Shown here: in pieces, positions 10,561-20,350 of the stretch
How positions within the stretch are numbered: the first letter of the stretch is position 1
How the letters are laid out: each line of letters starts with the position of its first letter
From: Oehlia diaphana
Taxonomy: Eukaryota; Glomeromycota; Glomeromycetes; Glomerales; Glomeraceae
Length of the DNA: 22,283 bases
NCBI GenBank assembly: GCA_003833135.1
Contig: QZLH01001456.1
Coordinates: 8,459 to 30,741, forward strand
Direction of reading: 5' to 3'
Notes under the pieces: model-generated
What the model was told of the DNA's origin: nothing
What the model saw: only the letters and a program-made list of their open reading frames with translations
Database searches by the model: none
Translations under genes and position numbers: made by a program

Positions 10561-11250
10561 AATACGTTTAATAGAATGAGTTTGATAGATTGTTTGGAAA
10601 AATATGGTGATGCTAGTAACTATCCACGCATCATTTGCAAAAGTGATTGGTCGATCAGCTATTGCAAAATGGAGAAATCTATTTCAAAAGAAATTCATTC
10701 CATATGACCATGTTGCACTAATTCAAATTGAAAAAGAAAATAAACATATAAATAGGTATTACAAATAGATTTAATGATATATTTAATATGAAAAATTATC
10801 AAAACTTTATTACAACAAGCAAAAGAAAGAAATGGACAAACATTTATAAAAATTAATAATATCATAACCTAGCTAATTAAAGGAAATTAATTTTATTCAA
10901 TCTAAAGTTCAAAAAAGGGATTTGTCCAAAATCTCAAAACTTGAAATTCTGAGAGTTGTGATTAATTTGAATTCATACAAAGGAGTTGACTTGTTCATCA
11001 TAGGAAGAGGAGAAGAAGGATGAATCTGGCATGTCTCAAGAAGAATCCTGAAATGCCCAAAAAATGGTTATACAAAGAGATGAGAAAATTGTTAAGCTGG
11101 AGGAGGAAATAGGTTAACTTTTGAAAGCTAATGTATAATTAAAGGAAGATAAAGAAATAGTTGAACATAATAAAGGAATAATTGTTAATAAATATTAAAA
11201 AGTTAATTCCAATTGGCAGATTTGATACTAAGATTCCATTACCATCAAGG
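10561..11250 (+). pseudogene. Broken coiled-coil protein gene
   Basis: Pieces of one protein appear in order, in alternating frames. First comes MSLIDCLEKYGDASN (10576 onward), then in another frame IGRSAIAKWRNLFQKKFIPY and DHVALIQIEKENKHINR (about 10640-10755). A possible intron follows, then LLQQAKERNGQTFIKINNII (about 10807-10865), then FIQSKVQKRDLSKISKLE and VVINLNSYKGVDLFI. The end is a coiled coil: QRDEKIVKLEEEI, LLKANV and LKEDKEIVEHNKGIIVNKY (about 11070-11200). Several stops in the last part (TGA at EES*NAQ, TAA at EIG*LL and NV*LK) would be sense codons with a single C-to-T or G-to-A change. I recall similar repeated coiled-coil proteins in Rhizophagus but cannot name a function. 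The coding origin is likely; exon limits are uncertain. Confidence 0.4.
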
Positions 11251-11260
11251 TAAGTAGTTG

Positions 11261-11785
11261 TAATTATTTTATTTAATTATATATTATAGTTATTCTAATT
11301 CTTAATTGATATAATAGAATTGATCTAACAAAAAAAGTGAAAATTGAAAAAGTGGATGCTATTAGTTGAGCTATTTTATACAAATATGGGATAAGTATAA
11401 ATGATGAGAGAAAACAAATGTGTAATTATAAGGATCTTTTGATTTTACCAATATTGTTTTAGATTGTAATTTTCTGAATGTTATTAAACATGATACCTCT
11501 TGTCTTTTATATCATAAGACTATGGAAACTAATAAGCATATATGGAGTTGCTCTGCATTACTTCCTTACATTTAAATACTTTCATACACTTGCCAAGATT
11601 GCAAAAAAAATTCTCATTAAACACATGGATAAACCTTCCTTATATAGCACAGATTCAATTGAATATTCTAGTATTTTCAAGTGAACATTCAAGGACCTTC
11701 CCATTTCTGTTAAAGTTTTATTACTTCTCCATTCTTACATTTCTGAAGACTTATATCAATTCTTTAGAGTTCATTTTAACTAAGG
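11261..11785. other. A/T-rich DNA, no gene supported
   Basis: Two overlapping frames (11478-11684 and 11542-11853) have no motif, cover each other and run into a simple repeat. I do not accept either as a gene. Confidence 0.45.
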
Positions 11786-11940
11786 TTGCTTGCCAAAACC
11801 TGTTCGGCCTAATGCTGAAAGGTGAAACCTCTTATATAGTACCGAAATGCTGAAATGCTGAAACTGCGAAACCTGTCAAAATTGTGAAACTGCCGAAACA
11901 TGCCAAAACCTCTATAATAGGTTTCTCTGTAGTTTCGGCA
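11786..11940. repeat. Degenerate GAAACC/CCGAAA repeat ending in a nested palindrome
   Basis: Short variants of TGCCGAAAC, TGCTGAAA, TGCGAAACC and TGCCAAAACC follow one another from about 11790. The block closes with an inverted pair TGCCGAAAC (11891-11899) and GTTTCGGCA (11932-11940), enclosing a second pair AAACCT (11906-11911) and AGGTTT (11919-11924). It would fold into a double hairpin. It lies about 90 bases outside the TIR transposon and may be a separate small element. Confidence 0.55.
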
Positions 11941-12033
11941 TAGTTGATCATAAGATTTGCATATAGTTACACCAAGTTACACCAATTAATAATATAATTT
12001 AGATGATCAAATAATCTACAGATAAAAGATTAA

Positions 12034-12085
12034 TTGCTGATCTGCATGTGATCGATAGAATTTATATAATAATATGTGGCGCAAT
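12034..12085 (+). repeat. Left terminal inverted repeat
   Basis: It starts TTGCTGATCTGCATGTGATC and continues GATAGAA. Against the reverse complement of 16746-16772 it matches 25 of 27 positions, and both differences are transitions. Similarity continues inward more weakly, around TATA and the GTGGCG / GCGGCG block, to about 12085. Confidence 0.75.
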
Positions 12086-13544
12086 TTTTATATATCACAA
12101 TGTCGATCATCAAATTGTATTACAATAAAACAATAATTATTTGTTATATAATTGCGTAATTTGCAACAATAATTGTGTGTCCAAGATCTTCAAAATGCGA
12201 AATTGATAAAAAAAACAGTTATTATATTACAGCTTATGAAGTTTTATATAGGGGAAAAGAAGATTTCATATTAGTTTATTGGTATAGCCTGCTAATTTCT
12301 ATTTTGATAAAATAGTTATTAGAAGGTTTTTAACCTTTTTTTGACGTTTATTAGGCCATTTTTGACTAGTACTTCCTTCAATGGCTATTCTTTGATTATT
12401 TTCTAGTGCTTTTTCTGATGCTTCCTTCTTGAAATTAGCGCTATACCTTCCTATCCACCCTTTGATAGTTTTCACTGTTGTTATTTCTTCCAAGGTGAGT
12501 TCTCCTTCTGTAGCCAATTCTTTTAAACTGGCGTGCATACTTTCGGGTGAATACTGATCTGCAGCTCTCAGATTTCTGGCCAAAAAAAATCCCTGTAAAT
12601 ACTGAACAACCTTTTTTGATATACGTTTTCCTCCACCTTTATTACCAAGTTTTAGGTTTTCTTTCAAGGCCCATCCCTTGCTGAGAGGAAATTCTTGACC
12701 AAGACTAAAGAAATTGCTATTTAGTATTTTGCATGTAAAAAAATGTATTCCCACTTTCATGATGATATTTACGCTATGGTTGGTTCGGATAATATATGAA
12801 TAATATTAGCATATGACTATGGTATGATATAATTTTAGTCTAATAATTATTATTTACCTGATTTATTGTTTTCCATTATAATTTCCTTTTCTATTTCATT
12901 AATTTCGTTGTCTTTATTGATTTCATTTATCTTTTTATCTGAATAACCATAGATATTTAGTTTTATTGTGATTTTAGAGATTAGAAGTAATAAAATAATA
13001 ACCTATTTTTTTAGGAATTGGCATTACCCAAGGGGTTTTCAGTTTTGTTGAATCTGAAGTAGTTGGAGACGGTCTGTAGATTGTATCACAAATCTGCGCA
13101 GGAGAAAAATCAATCCATTTACCAATATGGGGGAGGGAACGTGTGCGAATATATCCAGCAAATTGACCTGTTATAGGCCAATTTCATTTGAACCACTTTG
13201 AAATGCCAGGTACAGTTTTAGATTTTTTTTTATTGGCGTTTTTTGATTTTTGGTTGTTCCTGAATATGTAGTATATTGAAATATTTTTGCATTCTTATTT
13301 TAGGTCCTATATTTTTATTTTACATTTTATCAACTATATTTTTCAGAACTAATATATTTTTTTAGATTTAGTTTTTTTTTTGTTCTTTTTTTAGGACTTA
13401 ACAACATTTTTTCGCTAGTATTTAGTTTTTTTTAAGGGCCTTAACGTCCCATTATTTTTTTTTATTATGTTATATTTTTTTTATTGATGATTATTGATAA
13501 ACCTTATTTTTTTTTACAAAAAATTTTTCAAAATAAATTCACAC

Positions 13545-13580
13545 CATGATCACAAGCGTGATCACAAGCATGATCACAAG
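13545..13580. repeat. 12-bp tandem repeat with GATC palindromes
   Basis: Three near-identical units of ATGATCACAAGC stand head to tail; the second has CGTGATCACAAGC. Each contains TGATCA, a palindrome. They lie in the longest putative intron of the transposase gene (about 13214-13804). Confidence 0.6.
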
Positions 13581-13607
13581 AGCTAGCATATATTGTTCTA
13601 CAAGTCT

Positions 13608-13772
13608 ATTTTTTTTTTATAATTCCTAAAATCTATTTTTCGTCCATTTTTCATTCTACAGTCTATTTTAGCCCTACAATCTATTTTCGTTCTATAATCT
13701 ATTATTCTATAGTCTATTGTTCTATAAACCTATTATTCTATAATCTATTGTTCTATAAGTCTAATATTCTAT
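13608..13772. repeat. 15-16 bp degenerate tandem repeat (TCTATT-TTCTATAA)
   Basis: About ten imperfect units built on TCTATTNTTCTATAA, cleanest at 13690-13772. Together with the 12-bp repeat and T-rich DNA they fill a ~590-base gap between exons. That is far longer than the other introns of the gene, so the intron has probably expanded by repeat growth. Confidence 0.6.
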
Positions 13773-16720
13773 CAAATCCGTTGTTTTAATAAAAATACAC
13801 TCACCCCAAATTTTCTTGATCTGCTAATGACTCTATATTTCAGTTTGGTTCTATATGTGATACCAATATTCTGCTGAGATCTTGAAGTGCTGTTTCAATA
13901 TTTTCCCCTTCAGTAAGGTCACATCCAATCCTAATATACCTTTTGATGGCATGTGCAATCTATAGTTATTTAACTTAAAATTAGAAAAAATATAAAAAAA
14001 ATCAATCAAATAACTATTTACCATTGCATAGTGAAAATCAACAGTAGTCTTAGCTTCACCTGGCTCAAGAAAAATCCATCCACGTACTTCTATATTATAC
14101 CAATTATACCAGTGGCTTATGATGGACATTAATTCCGAATTGTGATAATGCTTTCCGTTATTTGAGATAATCTTAACCTAAAGAGGTTTAGGATCTATTG
14201 TTGTAAATACTGATTTAAAATATGATGCCGTAAATCAAGCATTTTGCTTGGTGTCAGAACTCCAATGATTATAGGCTTGAATGTCTAATTCTTCATAATT
14301 TTCTTTATTTTTTCAAAAAACTAGAGTTGTATAAAGGGTCCAACTACATTTTCCAAAGAATTCACTTTTAGTTTTATGGGCTGTTGCAGGTAAAATTCGC
14401 ATCTTATAATCGACTACAATAATAGCTCCATTATCATCCAACTCACATAAAATAAAATTAAATTGAGCATTTAGATATGCTTTACGAGTTTGATGTGCTA
14501 AATAGCATATCAGTTGCTCTTGATATTCTAAGAGTTTGGGATGATGAATAGCATCAAGTTGGTCAGTAAGATCCTTAAATATAGTGAAAATTTTATCACA
14601 TTCTTGGCATCGTGAAAAATGTTGTTGCATGCATTCTCTGAATGCAAATAATAAACAATGATTAATACAATCTTTGTGATCAGTTGTGCCATTTTTATTT
14701 ACAGATAACTCTCCTTCATAATTTCGCTTTAAATGGCGCTGAAAATATTCTAATTCATGGATCAACTGATCCTATAAGGAAATTATGCATGTAGGTAAAT
14801 ATACAGTGACGAAAATAATAAAATTCAACAAATACTAACCCTTTGAATTTTATTGGAAAAATTTATATTTACTAATTCGATCAAATTCTCAAAAGGTTGA
14901 TAGTCATAATCATTGCATGTTATACATAGCCCTCCCAAATCTTCTCTATATTTAAAGCGGCTATTTTGCAAGCAAGACATAAAAGAAATACGTTTCATTC
15001 CATCAGGATAGGTGGCAGAAAATTTTTCCCAAAGGGCGCTTTTTTGATCTTTTAGGTAAAGTACCGGTAATTGTGTTTTTGCATCCATTTTATAAGAACT
15101 CATATTTACATTTGCTTTATCTGCAAAAAAATAATTGGAATTCTTTTTCTTTGACTTCAGACATTTTTAAATGAACAATAACTGGTTTTTCCAGTGCAGA
15201 ACATCCAGGTCCATTAATTCTTGAATGTTTTCACGCTATATTAACTGAATTAGGTGAAATCTAAGATATATAACAAGTAATAAAATTATTAGTATATATC
15301 AGAACCATATTTTTATAATGTACTGAAAATTTTGCATTACCTCCAATTTTTCAATTATTTCCCTATAGGTAAATTTTTCTGCAATTATTGATAATATTCG
15401 AGTTTTACCATCTGCTCCTTTAGAATTTGCATTATAACTGTTACGAAAACAATTCCAAAATGTGTGAGTTAGAAAAGTTACATTCAAAAGTCCATCTGCA
15501 TATAATTTGGTAATTGTTTCGTGATCTTTTTCAGGTTCAGATGCATTTGTCCAAAATTCATTCTATAAACATAAAATATTGTTAATTTTACAATTTTTTT
15601 TTAATATTAATAACGCCAAATATGCATTTATAGTACTTACACAAGAAACGTCTTTATTATATGGAGTAATATCTGTACATCCTGTAGTACGAAGCATCAT
15701 ATGCCACGCCTGCATTTCTCTTTCCTGAAATTCATAGTCTATATCATATATTTTGCTAAAATGAGCATATATCTCAATAATATTACTTTTTTGTTGTATC
15801 CAATTTTGAAACACTTGTCGCCATTTAACTGATCTTCTGATATTTCTTTTTAAATACAACTCATATAAATTTTTTATAATTATGTCATTATTCCAATCTG
15901 CAAGTGTGCATTTATTAGATAACTGGCATGAATAAAGTATTTGACGCGCTTAATTCATTCTATTTAAAGTTATAGAATGGTTTATAACAAATAAAGTATC
16001 ACCTAAAATAGATGTCAAAACTCCAGTTTTCTTCCAAATAGCATTTGGTGAAATATCTTTGTATTCAGCAATAATTTGACTGTTTTGGTAAATTGTAATT
16101 AAAAAAAAGTCTTTATGAACATGTTGATAAAAAACTGATTGTGCCCTTCTGTATTTATGAAATAATGATGCTGCATAATTATGACCAACTTTATCTGAGT
16201 TTAATATATTAATTTTACCGAGACAACTAACAAAGACAGTAATATTTTCTAATTTAACGATAAAAGGGAAAAATGTAATTCCTTCCAATAATTTTTGAGC
16301 TGTTTCAGGTTGGTCTATACCTAAATAAGAGAGTCCTGCATATTTTGTTTTACTGCCGAAAACAGATTGATAAATAGAAGTAATAGCTGCAGAGGCGCTT
16401 GTATTAATACCACTACTTTGTCCTTTTTCTTCACAAATATAGCCAGGTTGTAAAAAACTATGAACATTACGAACTATACGAATAATAAATGGGTTGTTAT
16501 TAAGTTGAATCATAACTTCAAGTCCTAAACGTAAAGGAATAGGATAGTTTTGAGTTTTTTCTTTAGAAAAAACCTACCAGTCACGTAAATATGGACCATA
16601 ATGAAGTTCTGGAATAATACTGCCAGTTGCAACAAGTTTTTCTGGAGTAATATGAGATTTTGACATTTATTTATTAAGGGGAAAAAGAGATTTCTAGACG
16701 AGTTTTTTTTATTATTAAAC

Positions 16721-16772
16721 ATAACGCCGCAATTTACTATATCTGTTCTATCGATCACATGTAAATCAGCAA
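16721..16772 (-). repeat. Right terminal inverted repeat
   Basis: Partner of the left repeat. Read on the - strand it begins TTGCTGATTTACATGTGATC and continues GATAGAA. About 17 of the next 25 positions also match the left arm without gaps. TTAA follows outside at 16773-16776. Confidence 0.75.
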
Positions 16773-16969
16773 TTAAATATTGTAAAATACTTTATTTAAT
16801 AATTAAATATTTTTTAAAGAAAATTTAGATCTTTAAAAATTTAAGGTAAAATTCAATATAATTTAAAAGGTCACACTATGTATAAGATAAAATTATAAGA
16901 CAGAAAGGATTGGTAAAATTACTAGTAAATTTGAAATTTTGTGAGGAGACCTCTATTAGAAATAAGCAG

Positions 16970-18173
16970 GATCCTTTGAGGACTTCTAAAAAATAAACTT
17001 CCTATTTGCTGTAGAGAATAAGAAACTTGCACATTTTGAGCCTAATTATACATAATGTGAGCATTACTTTCAAAAGTTTTAAATAATACTTGAGATTTAG
17101 TTCTATTTGGATTACATTTACTATCTTCAATTGTACAGCATTATAATAATTACACTCTTCTTTTGCGTAGTTTAAATGAGCCAAATAATTCTCTGTCACT
17201 GATAATTTCTTTTTATGTTGTGTAGTGTGTTGAATTTCTAGCTTCATTGTTTCACATTTTTCACATAAATCAGACTTTGGTGACATAAATTGGAGTGATG
17301 GTATTAGTAATTTTCAAATTTTACGAAAAGTTGATTCAGCTACAGCTTGCGTTTTCCTTCTATATTTATCTTTATAAGCTTGTATATAATCACGATATAC
17401 TAACATATATCTGTAACTTGTTGGAAAAAATACTACTGGTATAGATATTTTATTAAAATTTCATCTAGATTAAGGTAATCCATGTATATTAGAATAGTTT
17501 TTTAAAAAATTAAAAATTCCATATGCTATATTATAATTTACATTAACATGATTCATATTTTTTGAGACATTATTAGTATTACCATATATATATTCTTCAA
17601 AATCATTTTTTCATAAATATCTTATTACATTATCTAAATATGAATGTTTAACTCCAATAAGAGCCTAATATGTATCATGACAAATTGAAAGATCATTATT
17701 AAAACAATATTTAAAATGTGAAAACTTTCTGTTAAAAGTGATTATTTTTTTTGTATTTTCTTCCTGTTGGAAGGCCATAAGCTGTCCTTTAACTATTATG
17801 TCTTGCATATCTTTTTAAATTTTACCTAGCATTTAAGAAATCATTCATAGCCTATTTTCTCAAAACAATTAGAATTACATGAGTATTTTTTTTTTCAAAA
17901 AGCTCCTTTGCTTTTAATTTTAAATTATCATAGAATTTATCCTCAATATAATTATCAAGATTCTCTACAAACTCAAAATTATTTAGATGCATTTCATTAA
18001 ATTTTCTACAAGATCTTCAATTTTATTAGAATTGGAAATATCATCATTATCTGATATATTTTTTTATTAAAACTTGAATTATTTTCAACAAAAAAAGTAT
18101 TATCTAGTTCTTCTAAAATGGATAAAATAATTTTATTTGCATCATCACTATTAAAATTAATATCATATTCCAT
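16970..18173 (-). pseudogene. Second multi-copy repeat-family gene, 5' part, broken
   Basis: Read on the - strand from ATG 18171-18173 (MEYDINFNSDDANKII), with frameshifts early on. Clear blocks follow: YIEDKFYDNLKLKAKELFEK; IYGNTNNVSKNMNHVNVNYN; YGIFNFLKNYSNIHGLP; ISIPVVFFPTSYRYMLVYRD; then AVAESTFRKI*KLLIPS, LQFMSPKSDLCEKCETMKLE and NYLAHLNYAKEE. After one frameshift near 17140 come DSKCNPNRTKSQVLFKTFES and YN*AQNVQVSYSLQQIGSLF. It ends at RSPQRI (16970), well before the DNC-type catalytic region I expect for the family. CEKCE resembles a Zn-binding pair. The stops at RKI*KLL (TGA) and YN*AQN (TAG) fall where I expect Trp. I remember this as a widespread repeat-encoded family in Rhizophagus; the role is presumably transposition, by inference only. 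It is truncated beside the right end of the TIR element. Confidence 0.6.
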
Positions 18174-18779
18174 ATTAATTAATAAGAATTATAAACAAAA
18201 AATGTGAAAGTTTTTAAAATAAAAGGTGTGTGAAAATTCTAGGATTACATTTTTTTTTACTAATAAATTATAAATGGAAAATCATTTTTTATGAAAGGTT
18301 AGACCTATATACATATGTTCATCAAAAAATCTTGAAATCACGTGATCAGTCTGAGCCCTGGCTTTTACTATGTGAGTTCCTATATATTGCAGGTTAATAA
18401 ATATTAAACTGAATAATTTATTAAGTTTAAACTTAAAATTAATATTTTTAAATAAATTATTGCAGTTTTCGAATTAGTGTGATTGGCAAATTTTTTTTTT
18501 AAATAAATAAAAATCAGCTGCAGAATTTTTACAAAAAGTGATCATGTGCACATATAAACTATAAATATTATTTAATCTACGTAATGCTAATCCATCATTG
18601 TATCACATTCAAAATATTTTTTTGCTCTTTGTTTTGTATTTTTATTAGCGACATATAACTTAGTAGATTTCAATTCTTACGATTTCTATAACTGATTTCT
18701 CTCCCTTCTACTGATTTAAAAAAAAACTTGCAAAAATATACAACAAAGATATTCTATTCTATAAAAAGTAACCTCAAAT
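18174..18779. other. A/T-rich spacer between two element relics
   Basis: No gene is seen. A less A/T-rich patch at about 18335-18375 contains TCACGTGATCAGTCTGAGCC, and GTGATCATGTGCAC stands near 18538. These could be end sequences of one of the neighbouring elements, but I find no partner for either. Confidence 0.4.
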
Positions 18780-19417
18780 ATGCCTAAAAAATTTAGTAAG
18801 GATTTATGTTAGCATATTATTTATCTCTATATTGATGGTTTATCTACTGTTGATATTATTAATATATTACATATGAGTAAAGGTATAGTCAATAAAATAT
18901 GAGCATTAGGGATGTGTTAAAAATTCTTTTAAAAATATTTCTGATCATAAAAAGTTGACGAATTAGTATATAAAATAAAATGTTTAACTGAAAAAAGGGC
19001 ATTTATTATAGCACTTTGGTATTTACTTTAATACTTGAGAATTACTTGAAAAAAGGTAATTGTTTATGTTATAAATATTTGATAAAATTATCTAAAATTT
19101 TTTTAATTTGATATAAAGTTACATAAAGTGGCATTAAAAAGAAATGAAATTATATGTGCAATTATTTAGATATTATTGATAAATATTATACTCCAAATCA
19201 GTTAATTTTTTTGATAAAAGTGCTAAGGATAAAAGAAACTTATTAAGATTATATGGATATTCACCTCATAATGTACATGCACAAAAAAAGTTATTTTTGT
19301 ACAAAGTAAAGATATACAATTTTGCCTGCTCTTATATTAGAAGGATTAGTTGCTATTGATGTATTTGAAGAATCATGTGATAGAAAAAGATTTGTTGATT
19401 TTGTTCTTAATCAAGTA
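18780..19417 (+). pseudogene. Tc1/mariner-type (DDE) transposase, truncated, copy A
   Basis: Start ATG 18780 (MPKKFSKDL). The first part is a helix-turn-helix: YLYIDGLSTVDIINILHMSK. It stays in one frame, interrupted by stops, through DELVYKIKCL and ALWYLL*YLRIT*KK. A 63-nt intron (19056-19118, GTAATT to AAAG) joins *KK to LHKVALKRNEIICAI without changing frame. Then come YYTPNQLIFFDKSAKDKRNL (the FFDES motif, Asp kept, Glu now Lys), and after a frameshift ILPALILEGLVAIDVFEES and RKRFVDFVLNQV. It ends at 19417 against GTATGT, a second donor whose downstream exon is absent; a satellite block follows instead. The second Asp and the SPDLNPIE region are missing. It is a different lineage from the copy at 20532. 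Confidence 0.65.
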
Positions 19418-19506
19418 GTATGTGTAATTATATAATTATTTGTATTTTATAATTCATATTATTTATATTATTATTGATAAATGCTTATAATTAATATTCT
19501 GAAAAA

Positions 19507-19710
19507 AATCTGATCTGATCTGTATCCACAAATCTGATCTGAGACAGATCAAATTGAATTATAAATTTTATGATCTGTGATCTGATCCAAATCAAAAAAA
19601 TTTGATCCAATTCAGATCAAATCAAATTGGATCAACAATTCATATAAATCGGATTGGATCAGATTAGATTTGAGCAGATCTGGATTAAATCTGAATCGGA
19701 TCAAATCCAT
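19507..19710. repeat. GATC-rich degenerate repeat block
   Basis: About 200 bases made of short variants of GATCTGAT, GATCAAAT and TGGATC in both orientations. I count 13 GATC sites, where DNA of this composition should have fewer than one. No fixed period is seen. It starts about 90 bases after the truncated transposase and runs into the hairpin satellite. Confidence 0.7.
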
Positions 19711-19729
19711 AAAGCCTTTTTTCATAAAA

Positions 19730-20350
19730 TAAGATAAAAAAATGGTTCACAACATTATTTATTAAAATGATTAAAATTGTTATGAAATGGTTTTTTTCAT
19801 TAAATTGAAATAAAAAATGTTTCACAACATTTTTTTATTAAAATGATTAAAAACTGTTGCGAAATGGTTTTTTTTTTATTAAATTAAAATAAAAAAATAT
19901 TTCGCAAACATTTTTTTATTAAAATATTAAAAAACTGTTGCGAAATGATTTTTTTCATTAAATTGGAATAAAAAAACGTTTCGCAACATTTTTTTATTAA
20001 AATGATTAAAAACTGTTACGAAACAGTTTTTTTTTTGTTAAAAATTAAAATAAAAAATATTTCGCAATATTTTTTATTAAATAATTAAAACCTGTTGCAA
20101 ACCAGTTTTTTTTCATTAAATTGAAATAAAAAAACATTTCGCAACTATTTTTTTATTAAAATATTAAAAATCATTGCAAAACGATTTTTTTATTTATTAA
20201 ATTGAAATAAAAATGTTTCACAACATTTTTTATTAAAATGATTAAAAAACTGTTGCAAAATGGTTTTTTTTTCATTAATTGAGATAAAAAAATATTTTGC
20301 AAATGTTTTTTTATTAAAATATCAAAAAAACTATTGTGAAATGGCTTTTT
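19730..20350. repeat. Eight tandem ~76-bp units, each a hairpin
   Basis: Each unit has a left half like TTTCGCAACATTTTTTTATT, a centre AAAATGATTAAAA and a right half like CTGTTGCGAAATGG, separated by TTTTTTTCATTAAATTGAAA-type linkers. Left and right halves are reverse complements (TTTCGCAAC / GTTGCGAAA), so each unit can fold. The central CpG varies: TTTCGCAA, TTTCACAA and TTTTGCAA on the left; TTGCGAAA, TTGCAAAA and TTGTGAAA on the right. A 76-codon frame at 20260 overlaps the last unit and is not a gene. Confidence 0.85.

Larger units (their letters stand above)
12299..16666 (-). pseudogene. Multi-exon DDE transposase-like gene of the TIR element, inactivated
   Basis: The transposase-like gene of the surrounding element. 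Start ATG 16664-16666 (MSKSHITPEKLVATGSIIPE). Exons on the - strand: 16666-15641, 15562-15341, 15260-14840, 14771-14022, 13959-13805, ~13213-13003, 12938-12858 and 12773-12299; most introns are 62-80 nt with clear GT and AG. Blocks in order: PETAQKLLEGITFFPFIVKL; NSKGADGKTRILSIIAEKFT; DAKTQLPVLYLKDQKSALWE; a Cys/His-rich stretch; VDYKMRILP (first Asp); ISNNGKHYHNSEL (second Asp expected at the first Asn); EPGEAKTTVDFHYAM (Glu); IAHAIKRY; and a C-terminal KGGGKRISKKVVQYLQGFFL domain. Stops stand at 16574, 15950, 15231, 14313, 14235, 14178, 13840 and 13184, and a 1-nt A-run frameshift at 15125-15131. The acceptor before ~13213 is not found and the last junction does not keep frame. The family is multi-copy in Rhizophagus as I recall; superfamily unassigned. 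Confidence 0.78.
12030..16776 (-). mobile_element. TIR DNA transposon with TTAA target site, ~4.74 kb
   Basis: The element is delimited by inverted repeats at 12034-12085 and 16721-16772. TTAA stands immediately outside each (12030-12033 and 16773-16776), and similarity between the two ends stops there. It encloses one multi-exon DDE transposase-like gene on the - strand, which starts about 55 bases inside the right repeat and ends about 215 bases inside the left one. TTAA duplication is known for piggyBac and Kolobok elements. The protein has no piggyBac features that I see; Kolobok is possible but unproven. TTAA is palindromic and common in such DNA, so the duplication is suggestive only. 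The copy is nearly full length but dead because of stops and a frameshift. Confidence 0.72.

Noticed and set aside
11478..11853. Overlapping 68- and 103-codon + frames
   Set aside because: They overlap in different frames, match nothing, and the longer one runs into the CCGAAA repeat.
16525..16758. 77-codon - strand frame as a separate gene
   Set aside because: The true frame of the transposase N-terminus (MSKSHITPEK...) runs through the same bases in another phase, interrupted by one TAG.
18760..18767. TATAAAAA as TATA box of Tc1 copy A
   Set aside because: Only about a dozen bases before the ATG, too close to be a TATA box for that start.
19730..20350. CRISPR-like regular array
   Set aside because: The whole ~76-bp unit is repeated and there are no unique spacers. 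The surrounding genes are eukaryotic with introns.
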